Source: Prolixibacter bellariivorans ATCC BAA-1284
GTDB taxonomy: Bacteria; Bacteroidota; Bacteroidia; Bacteroidales; Prolixibacteraceae
Assembly (NCBI RefSeq): GCF_000621705.1
Contig: NZ_JHXO01000005.1
Span: 1 to 64,000 of the forward strand
Direction: 5' to 3'
DNA: 64,000 nucleotides
Part shown: positions 9,059 through 17,207 of the stretch, in pieces
Layout of the letters: the number at the start of each line of letters is the position of its first letter
Numbering within the stretch: position 1 is the stretch's first letter
Program-made: the position numbers and the translations under genes
The notes under the pieces: model-generated
What the model was told of the DNA's origin: nothing
Databases searched by the model: none
What the model saw: the letters and a program-made list of their open reading frames with translations, nothing else

Positions 9059-9525
9059 TTTTTATAAATGGGAACCTGCCGGTTGAACGTCTCTTCTAAC
9101 GAAATAAAGGTTTCTGTACTCGAGATTCCTGAAATTCGCTGAATCTGGTCGTTCAGAATTTCTTTTAAATGCTCATTATTTTTGGCATAAACCTTGGCAA
9201 AAATCGCGTATTGTCCTGTAGTATAATGGCATTCAACAATTTCACGAATTGACATCAATTCCCGGGCAACCTTGTGATACAGTTCACCTTTGTCCAGAAA
9301 AATTCCAATGTAGGTGCAGGTATGGTAATCCACTTTTTTCGGATCGATGTTGTATCCTGAACCGGTGATGACCTTCATCTCAATCATCCGGTTGACTCGT
9401 TGATGCACCGCAGCACGCGAAATTCCGCACTCCGAAGCAACATCTTTAAAGGGTATACGGGCATTCTGACTGATGATATCCAGAATTTTCAGATCGATTT
9501 CGTCGAGATGGTGTTTATGTGTCAT
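9049..9525 (-). CDS. Lrp/AsnC family transcriptional regulator (paralogue 1)
   Basis: A 158-residue regulator with an N-terminal helix-turn-helix (LDEIDLKILDIISQNARIPF, then SECGISRAAVHQRVNRM) and a C-terminal RAM/AsnC ligand domain (REIVECHYTTGQYAIFAKV, ISSTETFISLEE). Such proteins form octamers and respond to amino acids. It is closely related to the second Lrp protein at 17208, especially in the recognition helix. The 3' end overlaps rlmB tail to tail by 10 nt. The frame opens at a TTG at 9549, but that codon lies in the -7 promoter element, so the ATG at 9525 is preferred. Confidence 0.9.
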   Translation of the reverse strand: MTHKHHLDEIDLKILDIISQNARIPFKDVASECGISRAAVHQRVNRMIEMKVITGSGYNIDPKKVDYHTCTYIGIFLDKGELYHKVARELMSIREIVECHYTTGQYAIFAKVYAKNNEHLKEILNDQIQRISGISSTETFISLEETFNRQVPIYKNQE

Positions 9526-9546
9526 GGTCGCAAATTTTTCCTTTTC

Positions 9547-9578
9547 CAAAAATAAGATAAATGTTTATAAATCTTCAA
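9547..9578 (-). promoter_or_regulatory. Promoter of Lrp paralogue 1
   Basis: On the minus strand TTG (9576-9578), a 21 nt spacer and a perfect -7 TATTTTTG (9547-9554) match the Bacteroidota consensus. The leader would be about 15 nt. Confidence 0.6.
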
Positions 9579-9862
9579 TAAACAATTCATCTTTATCTCC
9601 ATTTGTAACAATTCTTAACTTTTTGTCAGTAAAAGGCGGTATTTAATTTCGGTTGAAAGACAGTGGTAGCGAGGGCAACATTTATTTCTGGTTCTTTCCG
9701 GTTACGAAAATAATTACCTTGAGGGGAAAGTTGTTGTGTAAATTTGGATTCAATATGAATTAAGCTCTTCTGATAACCAGAATATTATTGCTTTATCAAA
9801 TATTTTGCGAGGCAAGTAAAAATATCTTAATTCGTGTAAATATTATTTAGTTAAACATATCG
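9579..9862. other. Intergenic region with candidate promoter
   Basis: This divergent gap contains TTG (9719-9721), a 17 nt spacer and TAAATTTG (9739-9746) on the plus strand, a plausible promoter for the transglutaminase-like gene with a leader of over 100 nt. I see no small gene. Confidence 0.4.
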
Positions 9863-11059
9863 ATGTATCGAATACTAACCATCCTATTAATTGCCGGTTT
9901 TATTACTTCCTGCCATGATTCGTGGCATCGTGACCTGAGCCGACAGGAGACGCAGCTTGTCCGTAAAGCGTTACGGAAGGCGGACGATAACCGAAAAGAA
10001 CTGAAGATTGCACTGGAAGATGCCAGTCATGACGAAAAGCCAGCGATGGCTTTTTTAATCGGGTACATGCCCGAACGTGATCTAAAAAGCCTTTCAGCCG
10101 AGTTTTTGATAGAAGATGTGGATAAAGCTTTTGAGGCACGCGATAAATTTAAATGGTGTGCTGCGTTACCCGATTCTATTTTTTATAATGAAGTTTTACC
10201 CTATGCCGTTCTTTCCGAAAAGAGAGAATGTTGGCGGGCCGATTTTTTCAAATGGTTTACTCCGTTGGTTAAAGAAGCCCCCAATATGCGGGCTGCCGTT
10301 GACAGCGTAAATCGCCATGTAAAGGATATCCTAAAGGTGGAATACAACACCAAGCGCAAGAAAGTCGATCAGGCGCCTTATGAATCCATTCAACAGGGTA
10401 TGGCAACCTGTACTGGTCTATCGATTCTGCTTGTCGATGCTTTTCGGTCGGTTGGAATTCCTGCACGCATTGCCGGTACGCCCATGTGGACCAATATGCG
10501 GGGAAATCATACCTGGGTGGAAGTTTGGATCGATGGGAAATGGTACTTTACCGAATATTATATGGATGCGCTGAATAAGAGCTGGTTTTTGGCCGATGCC
10601 GGAAAAGCTGATCCTGAAAAGCCCGAACATTGCATCTATGCTACATCTTATAAACCTACCGGGAAGAAATATCCGCTGGTTTGGGATGAACAGGCCAATT
10701 ATGTACACGGAGTTGATGTAACTCAGCGTTATATTGACCTGTATAGGAAACAACTTACCGATGAACAATTGGGCGACAACGAATTGTGGGTGAAGGTGGT
10801 CGTTCTGAAAGATTCATCAGCTGCAGCGGACGATAGCAATAGCCGGGTACACGAGAAGGTGACTGTTACCCAAAATGGCGAGAAGGTTGATTTTGGATTT
10901 TCTCCGTCACCTACGGATGATTTGAACCGCCTTTTGCCTTTTCGTCTGAAGAAAGCAACAAGTTACCAGTTCGAGTATAAGGGAAAAAATGGCGAGTTGA
11001 AGAACAAGACAATCACAACGGGTGATAACGACGAAGAAATATTGCGCCTTTATCAGTAA
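9863..11059 (+). CDS. Transglutaminase-like lipoprotein
   Basis: A 398-residue exported protein. The signal segment ends in ITSC, a lipobox with Cys17, so it is probably anchored to a membrane facing the periplasm or surface. The transglutaminase-like core (about 130-235) has the nucleophile in ATCTGLSILL (Cys183) and GNHTWVEVW (His216). The third residue, usually Asp in a VDP motif, falls in YFTEYY and may be Glu. Bacterial members are often cysteine proteases or peptide-cleaving enzymes rather than cross-linkers. The final 100 residues look like a beta-sandwich. Substrate unknown; the gene stands alone. Confidence 0.8.
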   Translation: MYRILTILLIAGFITSCHDSWHRDLSRQETQLVRKALRKADDNRKELKIALEDASHDEKPAMAFLIGYMPERDLKSLSAEFLIEDVDKAFEARDKFKWCAALPDSIFYNEVLPYAVLSEKRECWRADFFKWFTPLVKEAPNMRAAVDSVNRHVKDILKVEYNTKRKKVDQAPYESIQQGMATCTGLSILLVDAFRSVGIPARIAGTPMWTNMRGNHTWVEVWIDGKWYFTEYYMDALNKSWFLADAGKADPEKPEHCIYATSYKPTGKKYPLVWDEQANYVHGVDVTQRYIDLYRKQLTDEQLGDNELWVKVVVLKDSSAAADDSNSRVHEKVTVTQNGEKVDFGFSPSPTDDLNRLLPFRLKKATSYQFEYKGKNGELKNKTITTGDNDEEILRLYQ

Positions 11060-11078
11060 ATTAATTGGTTCGAAATAA

Positions 11079-11110
11079 AAAAGAGAAGTCCGTGTGGGCT
11101 TCTCTTTTCT
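11079..11110. terminator. Terminator between convergent genes
   Basis: A 10 bp perfect stem (AAAAGAGAAG / CTTCTCTTTT) has A and T runs on either side, usable from both strands. Confidence 0.85.
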
Positions 11111-11128
11111 ATTTCCGGAATTCTTTTT

Positions 11129-11671
11129 TCAGAATTTCATTTTCGAATCGTAACTATTCCTTCTCACTTTGTCCCATACCAAATCTTGCTCGGTTCGTGG
11201 CCTTCGTTCTTGTTCTTTGTAGCCAACTCCAATAATTGAGAGAACTTCCTTGTCGGCCGGAATATCGAAATGACGCCTCAGGTATTCAGATGCACTAAGT
11301 TCTTCATCATGCGAACGGCTTCTAATCTGAACCCAGCAAGAACCCAGTCCCATGGATTCAGCTTCCAGTTGAATGAGCAGCGAGGCAAGGGAGCAATCTT
11401 CCACCCATACATCGCTCTTTTCCGGAGAACCTAAAACAATAATGGCTAATGGGGTATTGGCCAGAAAAGAAGAGCCATAGTGTCTGGAATATGACAATAC
11501 TTTGAGTTTCTCCGGCTCATCAACAATTAAAAACTCCCAAGGACGATTATTCTTGGAAGAAGGGGCCAGTAAGCCGGCGGTTATGAGTTGTTTAACTTTG
11601 TCAACTTCAACCGGTTTGTCGAGAAATTTTCTCGTGCTGCGACGGTGGTAGAGAAGGTCAATCATAGACAT
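11129..11671 (-). CDS. Nitroreductase family FMN oxidoreductase
   Basis: A 180-residue flavoprotein. The N-terminal HRRSTRKF is the usual phosphate-binding arginine patch, followed by GLLAPSSKNNRPWEF, which contacts FMN and the dimer partner. Later motifs DCSLASLLIQLEAESMGLG and IIGVGYKEQER are typical of the family. Such enzymes reduce nitro compounds, quinones or flavins with NAD(P)H; the natural substrate cannot be told from sequence. A second family member is encoded at 45965. The gene is monocistronic. Confidence 0.85.
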   Translation of the reverse strand: MSMIDLLYHRRSTRKFLDKPVEVDKVKQLITAGLLAPSSKNNRPWEFLIVDEPEKLKVLSYSRHYGSSFLANTPLAIIVLGSPEKSDVWVEDCSLASLLIQLEAESMGLGSCWVQIRSRSHDEELSASEYLRRHFDIPADKEVLSIIGVGYKEQERRPRTEQDLVWDKVRRNSYDSKMKF

Positions 11672-11726
11672 TTTATTTTCAGCAAAATTATAACCTTTCT
11701 TACAATTGTGTATTCCTTCGGCACAT

Positions 11727-11756
11727 AAAAAAAGCCTCCCGAAACCGGAAGGCTTT
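11727..11756 (-). terminator. Terminator of the secreted hypothetical gene
   Basis: On the minus strand an AAAGCC / GGCTTT stem with an imperfect GC-rich inner stem is followed by seven T residues. Confidence 0.8.
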
Positions 11757-11781
11757 ACATCGTTTAACCTTGTGTGGATAC

Positions 11782-12261
11782 TTACTGTAAAATGTGCTTA
11801 TAATTGTTGTTAACCAACTCAGGCAGGTATGCTGCAATGAGACTGAGCGCTGTTTGGTCGTTTACAGGTTCAGAGCTAATGATGCGTTGTTGTTTCACTG
11901 CATCCAGGTTAATAACGTTGTCGCGAATGGCACTGGGTACGTGAGCTTCAGAATTTTTAATCAGGCGCGCACCAAAACCCTTCTTTGAAGATACATAACG
12001 TACTTCGAGGAATTTACCGCGAACAATGTACTGAGTTACACCTTTCTCAACCGATTTTACAATTTTAATACTGTTGGCTGAATTGGAATACTCCAGGTTC
12101 CATACGTCGGTATGGCTGGTTCCCATATTTTCAACAGCTGTGATTTTAAAATCATTTAAATCGTTGCTGTTTTCATTACCAATGGCAAATGTTGTACTGC
12201 TGAAGAGTGATATAACCAATGCCATGATTGTAATTGCGAAATATTGTTTCAAGTTTTTCAT
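11782..12261 (-). CDS. Secreted protein of unknown function
   Basis: A 159-residue protein that I do not recognise. It has a clear Sec signal peptide (about 1-27, hydrophobic core ITIMALVISLFSS, cleavage after TTFA). The mature part is about 130 residues with no cysteine and mixed beta character. The gene has its own terminator and a long upstream region, so it is probably transcribed alone. Confidence 0.65.
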   Translation of the reverse strand: MKNLKQYFAITIMALVISLFSSTTFAIGNENSNDLNDFKITAVENMGTSHTDVWNLEYSNSANSIKIVKSVEKGVTQYIVRGKFLEVRYVSSKKGFGARLIKNSEAHVPSAIRDNVINLDAVKQQRIISSEPVNDQTALSLIAAYLPELVNNNYKHILQ

Positions 12262-12721
12262 GACCTCGAATTTTTTTTATCTGTTTAACTAGTTTTAAAT
12301 TGTAATTAACGATACAAATCAACTACTTTTTTTGCATTCCGTCATTGCTTTTTGAAAGGTAAAATTCGGTCTGTGTGCATTACGAAAATGTGTCTACTTT
12401 ATCTTTTAAATTAGGTAGTTCAGGTTTTTGATTTCTTGGAAGTATTCGATGGATTTTTAATTTCGGTTACATTTCAATTTGTTCTTTTGGGTAACAGATT
12501 GAAAGTTATATGTTGTGCAGCATGAAAATGGCGATATATTGCTGTAATATCCAATAAATCAATATATGAACATGTATTACAAATATGGAATAACAGACTT
12601 TTCTCTTGATGGAAATCGAAACAATTCAATTTTTTGTTACGAATTGAAAGCAAAATAGGCATTTTTGCTAATTTATCGATCGATATTTAAAATGTCAGGG
12701 GCGCTGTTTAACATTAGGAAA
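12262..12721. other. Long intergenic region
   Basis: About 460 bp with no supported gene. A partial match to the local ECF promoter occurs on the minus strand: TGTAAC (12466-12471), 17 nt, then CGAA (12445-12448) instead of CGTC. It points toward the secreted hypothetical gene but lies about 180 bp from its start. Small open frames here look random. Confidence 0.4.
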
Positions 12722-12752
12722 CAAAAAATCCTTCATTTTGAAATGAAGGATT
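12722..12752 (-). terminator. Terminator of the sigma/anti-sigma operon
   Basis: A 12 bp perfect stem (AATCCTTCATTT and its complement) is followed on the minus strand by a T run, 27 nt beyond the stop of the anti-sigma-like gene. Confidence 0.85.
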
Positions 12753-12778
12753 CTGCTTGTATGATGGATGGTAAAAGT

Positions 12779-13183
12779 TTAATTGTGACGAGCCATGCGT
12801 GTATAGAGCTGATCAAAAAACCATAAGGCAATAATACTTAGCGCACCGACCCCTACTGCAGGCGAAATGTTATTTAATTTCTCAAAAAAGCTGGCAATAA
12901 ACGACCACACATATTCCAGATTCACCCCGGCAACATTTTGTGTTGCAATAGTGGAATCAGAAACTCCCATTGCATTCTTCAGCATAAATAGCACGATGGT
13001 CAATAGGACGAAAAATATTCCTACAATCCACCAGGCTTTTCGACTGATGATTGGCTTGTACGTTGTAGGATTTTTTGACCACTCTGCCATAATTCCCTGC
13101 ATCACTTTCCGGCTGAAATCATCGGATGCCTTTTCATCCGGCATTTCGCGGAACCAATCCTGTAATTTGTCGTTTGCGCTCAT
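12779..13183 (-). CDS. Putative anti-sigma factor, two-helix membrane protein
   Basis: A 134-residue protein with a soluble N-terminus (about 1-48, starting DKLQDWFREMPDEK) and two predicted membrane helices (WWIVGIFFVLLTIVLFML and VGVGALSIIALWFFDQLY). No zinc-binding HxxxCxxC motif is present. It begins inside the stop of the ECF sigma gene (ATGA overlap), the standard arrangement for a cognate membrane anti-sigma factor whose N-terminus holds the sigma factor. The assignment rests on context and topology, not on a recognised family. Confidence 0.65.
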   Translation of the reverse strand: MSANDKLQDWFREMPDEKASDDFSRKVMQGIMAEWSKNPTTYKPIISRKAWWIVGIFFVLLTIVLFMLKNAMGVSDSTIATQNVAGVNLEYVWSFIASFFEKLNNISPAVGVGALSIIALWFFDQLYTRMARHN

Positions 13184-13758
13184 AATATCGAAATTATCTC
13201 GTCCTTCAATATACCCTTTAATAACTCGAAAAGCTTCTTACGTCCCCGGTGAAGTTTCACCTTTACATTCGACTCGGTCATACTGGTGATTTCGGTTATT
13301 TCAACTACCGAAAGCTCATCAAAGTAAAACATCATCAGCAGACTGCGGTCTTCAGGATTCATTTTGTTCAGCGCTTCCTGAAGGTAACGTTGCCGTTCTT
13401 CGGAACTTAAACGACCGAATGCAGTTTCTGTTTGTTCTACCTCATGATCGGTGATTCGCACGTCTTCCAGGCTAACATCTCTTTTATTTTGTGATGAACG
13501 GAGTCGTGAAATGGCTGTGTTATATACAATCCGGTAAAACCACGTTTTGAATGCAGCGCCACCTTTAAACGAGGGCAAAGCACGATAGGCTTTTATAAAG
13601 GCGTCCTGTGCCGCTTCCTCTGCCTCTTCTCTGTTGATCAGTATCTTCAGAGATACATGAAAAGCTAAATCTTTGTACTTTTCAACCAGGTGAGAAAACG
13701 AACCCGGGTCGCCATTTAAAATTTCCCGGATGTAATATTCGTCTTTGTTGGTTACCAT
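13180..13758 (-). CDS. ECF RNA polymerase sigma factor
   Basis: A 192-residue sigma-70 factor with only regions 2 and 4. Region 2 includes LVEKYKDLAFHVSLKIL and the DAFIKAYRALPSFKGGA-FKTWFYRI block that melts and reads the -10 element. Region 4 is LNKMNPEDRSLLMMFYFDE with the helix-turn-helix VVEITEITSMTESNVKVKLH. The start is ATG, 13 nt after a CGTC -10 element. Its promoter and that of the divergent DUF6249 gene share TGTAAC-N17-CGTC, so autoregulation is likely. The membrane anti-sigma gene follows with a 4 nt overlap. Confidence 0.93.
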   Translation of the reverse strand: MVTNKDEYYIREILNGDPGSFSHLVEKYKDLAFHVSLKILINREEAEEAAQDAFIKAYRALPSFKGGAAFKTWFYRIVYNTAISRLRSSQNKRDVSLEDVRITDHEVEQTETAFGRLSSEERQRYLQEALNKMNPEDRSLLMMFYFDELSVVEITEITSMTESNVKVKLHRGRKKLFELLKGILKDEIISIL

Positions 13759-13771
13759 TTCTGACTTATTA

Positions 13772-13798
13772 GACGATGGCCAACGTTGATTCGTTACA
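13772..13798 (-). promoter_or_regulatory. ECF-type promoter of the sigma operon
   Basis: On the minus strand TGTAAC (13793-13798), a 17 nt spacer and CGTC (13772-13775) form an ECF promoter close to the known SigX/SigW style (TGTAAC-N17-CGWC). The same hexamer, spacing and tetramer occur before the divergent gene. Confidence 0.65.
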
Positions 13799-13809
13799 CG
13801 CTAACGAAT
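13789..13809. repeat. Palindrome over the -35 of the sigma operon
   Basis: ATTCGTTA-CACGC-TAACGAAT is a perfect 8 bp inverted repeat. It spans the -35 hexamer of the ECF-type promoter, so it may be an operator for a further regulator. Confidence 0.4.
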
Positions 13810-13901
13810 AAATTTACAATAAAGACTCCAAAAATGTATAAGATGTTGCGTTGTATCTGTCGTAAGAATAAAATCTTCATGGCGAAAAAATGAGTTTGAT
13901 T

Positions 13902-13928
13902 TGTAACCGGTTGTAATCATCTGGCGTC
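13902..13928 (+). promoter_or_regulatory. ECF-type promoter of the DUF6249 gene
   Basis: TGTAAC (13902-13907), a 17 nt spacer and CGTC (13925-13928) lie 35 nt before the ATG. The match to the divergent promoter in hexamer, spacing and tetramer is exact. Confidence 0.65.
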
Positions 13929-13963
13929 AAAGGGACAGAAAGTTGAACTAAAAAATAGAAATT

Positions 13964-14305
13964 ATGGCACCATTTGTTGTATCAATATTAGTTCCGATTG
14001 GCTTTTTTGTCATGTTGTTCGGAATTCTTTACGTGTATTACACTACACGTAACCGTGAGCGTCTGGCGATGATTGAGAAGGGAGCAGATGCTTCTTTGTT
14101 CCAAGATCCCGATCGTATTTCCAATATTTTTAAGTGGGGAATGTTTATGGTCGGTATTGCAGTCGGAATTATTCTCGGGTCGGCTTTTGCTTCAGCTGAT
14201 ATTCTGGATGAAGGAGTTTCGTATCCTTCAATGATATTCCTTTTCGGCGGCTTGTCACTTATTATTGTCCATTTGATTGAGAAGAAACGACAAAAGACTG
14301 AATAA
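13964..14305 (+). CDS. DUF6249-type small membrane protein
   Basis: A 113-residue inner-membrane protein with three hydrophobic segments: SILVPIGFFVMLFGILYVYY, then MFMVGIAVGIILGSAFA, then SMIFLFGGLSLIIVHL. The loop RNRERLAMIEKGADASLF between the first two is characteristic of proteins annotated DUF6249 (from memory). The function is unknown. It is divergent from the ECF sigma operon and has the same ECF promoter motif, so it is probably a target of that sigma factor and may belong to an envelope stress response. Confidence 0.75.
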   Translation: MAPFVVSILVPIGFFVMLFGILYVYYTTRNRERLAMIEKGADASLFQDPDRISNIFKWGMFMVGIAVGIILGSAFASADILDEGVSYPSMIFLFGGLSLIIVHLIEKKRQKTE

Positions 14306-14335
14306 GTGTGGGCATAATCTGTTGATGGACAAGAA

Positions 14336-14369
14336 AAAGGGCTGCAGCAATCTGCAACCCTTTTTTTAT
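14336..14369. terminator. Bidirectional terminator
   Basis: The hairpin AAAAAGGG-c-TGCAG / CTGCA-a-CCCTTTTT with a CAAT loop lies between convergent genes and has T runs on both strands. Confidence 0.88.
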
Positions 14370-14385
14370 TTCCTTCGCTGAGAGG

Positions 14386-15663
14386 TTACTTCGTATACGT
14401 ATCAATGGTCCGAATGATGGCTCTTTTGCAAACAGGACAAAAACCTGATGCTTCGTTGGATTTCATCCGGCAGTCTTCGTAGGGGCTGTACACTCCTTTA
14501 CTCATGTAGCCTCCACCTTCGAAAGCACCTACTTTATTATTGTATTCAGGAGTACGAGGTGTAGGAATTGGCGTAGAGGGAGCTACCATGTCTTTCCATT
14601 TTTTCCCAAAATCAACCAATGTGGTCAGGTTGGGTTCCCATGGTTCCACTTTCAGATTGTAGTAATCTTCGTAAGCTACCGTCGATGTGTAATATTCGTC
14701 TCCAAGCCCGGCAAATCCATGTCCAAATTCGTGGACGAAAACCAGGTTTGACAGGTTGTGGTCGGCCGTGCAAACATTAACGAAATTATAAAATCCGCCG
14801 CCACCGTATTTTACAGAATTGACCAGAACAATTATCTGGTCGTACGGGACGCATGCCGCGGCATCACTAACCGACTTCATATCCGTCGTAGTTAAATAAC
14901 GGGGCACACCGAAAGTGTAAAAGGTCGTATTAAAAGCTGTGTTTTTGTATACATGTTGTCCGGGAATATCTGTTCCCGATTCAACCGATGGCGTTTCCAC
15001 GGCATACACATTGAATTTGTTCTTGTTTTCCGAAAATGGTGATACAGTGAAGAGATAATCAGTCAGACGGGTGGCATCACGCACAAACTTGTCCATTTGG
15101 TCAGCAGTGTAGCCTTCAGCCAGAATGGCAATATCTACATGGTTTTCCGGTTTACCCGAATTCAAAACATCGACTACTTTCTCTTTTTGAGGCGTTTCAT
15201 TAATGATGAAATAATTTTTCGGATTGATATCGGTTTGAAAAACAGAAACAAATTTACCGTCCCAGTTCCGTTGATCGATTTCAAGTTTTACCTCGTTTTG
15301 AGGAAACGGAAAGCGAAGCACCTGGTAAAATGAGCGTTCTTGCTTTTTTGCTTCAGGTGTGGTTTGCCATTCCTGGAAAAGCGGGGCAAATCCCCGGCTA
15401 AAAATCAATTTGCCGCTGTTTTTGTCGAATACCCTGTAGCGGTAAGCTCCTAAGTTTAGTGTGTCGACCAGGTAATCGTGTGAACCACTCCAGAATTTTT
15501 CTCTTTTGGTGGCAGCCGGAAAAACATGAACGGTTTTGTTGTTGCCTGCCAGTAAATAATCGAAGCGAAGAGCGCCTTCCGTGAAATATTGACCAAACCG
15601 GGGAGACGCAATACCCGAAAAAGGCAGTAATATGAAAAGTAAGTTTACAAGGATGTTTTTCAT
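14386..15663 (-). CDS. M64 family (IgA protease-like) zinc metallopeptidase
   Basis: A 425-residue secreted peptidase. A Sec signal peptide (MKNILVNLLFILLPFSGIAS) is followed by an N-terminal beta domain and the M64 catalytic domain (about 180-425). The zinc site is VFVHEFGHGFAGLGDEYY, with HExxH and the downstream Asp. PVCKRAIIRTID near the C-terminus adds cysteines that may form a disulfide or bind metal. M64 peptidases include the Clostridium ramosum IgA peptidase, but most environmental homologues have no known substrate. The frame extends 16 codons upstream; the ATG at 15663 is chosen because it starts the signal peptide. Confidence 0.87.
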   Translation of the reverse strand: MKNILVNLLFILLPFSGIASPRFGQYFTEGALRFDYLLAGNNKTVHVFPAATKREKFWSGSHDYLVDTLNLGAYRYRVFDKNSGKLIFSRGFAPLFQEWQTTPEAKKQERSFYQVLRFPFPQNEVKLEIDQRNWDGKFVSVFQTDINPKNYFIINETPQKEKVVDVLNSGKPENHVDIAILAEGYTADQMDKFVRDATRLTDYLFTVSPFSENKNKFNVYAVETPSVESGTDIPGQHVYKNTAFNTTFYTFGVPRYLTTTDMKSVSDAAACVPYDQIIVLVNSVKYGGGGFYNFVNVCTADHNLSNLVFVHEFGHGFAGLGDEYYTSTVAYEDYYNLKVEPWEPNLTTLVDFGKKWKDMVAPSTPIPTPRTPEYNNKVGAFEGGGYMSKGVYSPYEDCRMKSNEASGFCPVCKRAIIRTIDTYTK

Positions 15664-15735
15664 GAAGGTATCTTTGTTTATTTTTGTTTTCTTGGACGGA
15701 AAATTAATCAACCTTTTTTATTTAAAACCATAAAA

Positions 15736-17007
15736 ATGTCAACATATTATACCTGGATAAAGAATCTTTTTCTCGACTTCTCTCAAAATGAGCAAATGGC
15801 AATCCTGTTTGCAGCTGTTGTCGTTCTCCTCAGTATTGCAGCTGTTTCTGGTATTTCCCATCTGATTTTGAGGTCTGCATTGCGGGGAATATTTTCCAAA
15901 ATTGTAAAACGCACTCGTTTTGAGTGGGACGATATCTTGTTTAAAAACCGGGTTTTTAACGTGCTGGCGCATGTCGCTCCGGTTTTAATTATCCGGTGGG
16001 CGGCACACTTTGCCGGGGACGATATTGCGTGGATGGCTGAAGCGCTTTCCGGATTGGCCAAGGTCTATTTGATTATTATCCTCATTTCCGTCTTTAACCG
16101 GTTGCTGAACTCATCACTCGATATTTATCAAACATATCCATTCTCCAAGGCCCGGCCAATAAAGGGGTACATTCAGCTGATGAAGCTTTTGCTGTACTTC
16201 GTTGGTGGTATATTCCTTGTTTCAGTCCTCATCTCTAAAGATCCTGGTAAGTTGTTTACGGGTCTGGGAGCTATGGCCGCTGTGTTGCTGTTCGTATTTA
16301 AAGATCCCATTCTTGGTTTTATTGCCAGTATTCAGTTGGCTGCCAATAAAATGGTGAAGCCTGGCGACTGGATTTCCTTACCTTCGTACAACGCCGATGG
16401 AACGGTCGAAGATATTTCGCTCACATCGGTGAAAGTGCAGAACTGGGATAAGACCATAACGACGATTCCCACATATGCCCTCGTTTCAGGATCGATGACC
16501 AACTGGATTGGCATGGAAGAATCTGGTGGACGGCGGATCAAGCGCTCGATTAATATCGATATGACGACGGTGCGTTTTGCTGATACCGAATTGCTGGAGC
16601 ACCTTCGGAAATTTTCCCTTATCAGAGAATATGTAGAAAAAAAAGAGGAAGAAGTTCGCGAGTACAATAAAGCAAAGCAGCTTGATGAGCGTGATTATGT
16701 TTCCGGTAGGAGACAAACCAATCTCGGAATTTTCCGCAAGTATCTGGAAGCCTATTTACATGACCATCCATTGGTGCATGATGAGATGACATTCCTGGTT
16801 CGCCATTTGCAGCCCACTGAGAAAGGAATTCCTGTTGAGATATACGTATTTAGTAAAGATCAGCGCTGGGCGAACTATGAAGAATTGCAGGCAGATATCT
16901 TCGATCACATTCTGGCTGTGCTGCCTGAATTCGGGTTACGGGTTTTTCAGAATCCTTCCGGCGAAGATTTTCGCAATCTGAAGCAAGTAAACAATAATGA
17001 AGCCTGA
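15736..17007 (+). CDS. MscS-type mechanosensitive channel, YbdG-like
   Basis: A 423-residue inner-membrane channel. About four or five hydrophobic helices precede the pore-lining helix (TGLGAMAAVLLFVFKDPILGF), followed by the MscS beta domain (KPGDWISLPSYNADGTVEDI). The run KVQNWDKTITTIPTYALV and the SGGRRIKRSI block match E. coli YbdG, the miniconductance channel MscM, better than MscS itself, and the length (YbdG is 415 residues) agrees. It protects against hypo-osmotic shock by releasing solutes. Divergent from the M64 gene by 72 bp and followed by about 200 bp without a gene. Confidence 0.9.
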   Translation: MSTYYTWIKNLFLDFSQNEQMAILFAAVVVLLSIAAVSGISHLILRSALRGIFSKIVKRTRFEWDDILFKNRVFNVLAHVAPVLIIRWAAHFAGDDIAWMAEALSGLAKVYLIIILISVFNRLLNSSLDIYQTYPFSKARPIKGYIQLMKLLLYFVGGIFLVSVLISKDPGKLFTGLGAMAAVLLFVFKDPILGFIASIQLAANKMVKPGDWISLPSYNADGTVEDISLTSVKVQNWDKTITTIPTYALVSGSMTNWIGMEESGGRRIKRSINIDMTTVRFADTELLEHLRKFSLIREYVEKKEEEVREYNKAKQLDERDYVSGRRQTNLGIFRKYLEAYLHDHPLVHDEMTFLVRHLQPTEKGIPVEIYVFSKDQRWANYEELQADIFDHILAVLPEFGLRVFQNPSGEDFRNLKQVNNNEA

Positions 17008-17207
17008 ATTTCGTATGTTTGCAGTCCGTTATAAAACCTTTTAATGCATGTTAACGACCTCGTGTTGGATTCATTAATAACGGCATACAGGGCTGACTGC
17101 CGGACATTTTTCAATGTCGGTTTATTGCTTGATACTGGCTGATGTTTTATAACATTGACTCTTTTAATATATAAAAAAAATAGCCATTTTTGTGACAAAT
17201 TGAAAGT

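Noticed and set aside
9602-9630. TGTAAC at 9606 as a further ECF promoter
   Set aside because: The tetramer 17 nt downstream is not CGTC or similar.
12474-12662. 62-codon minus-strand frame in a long gap
   Set aside because: No ribosome site, no family features and AT-driven composition.
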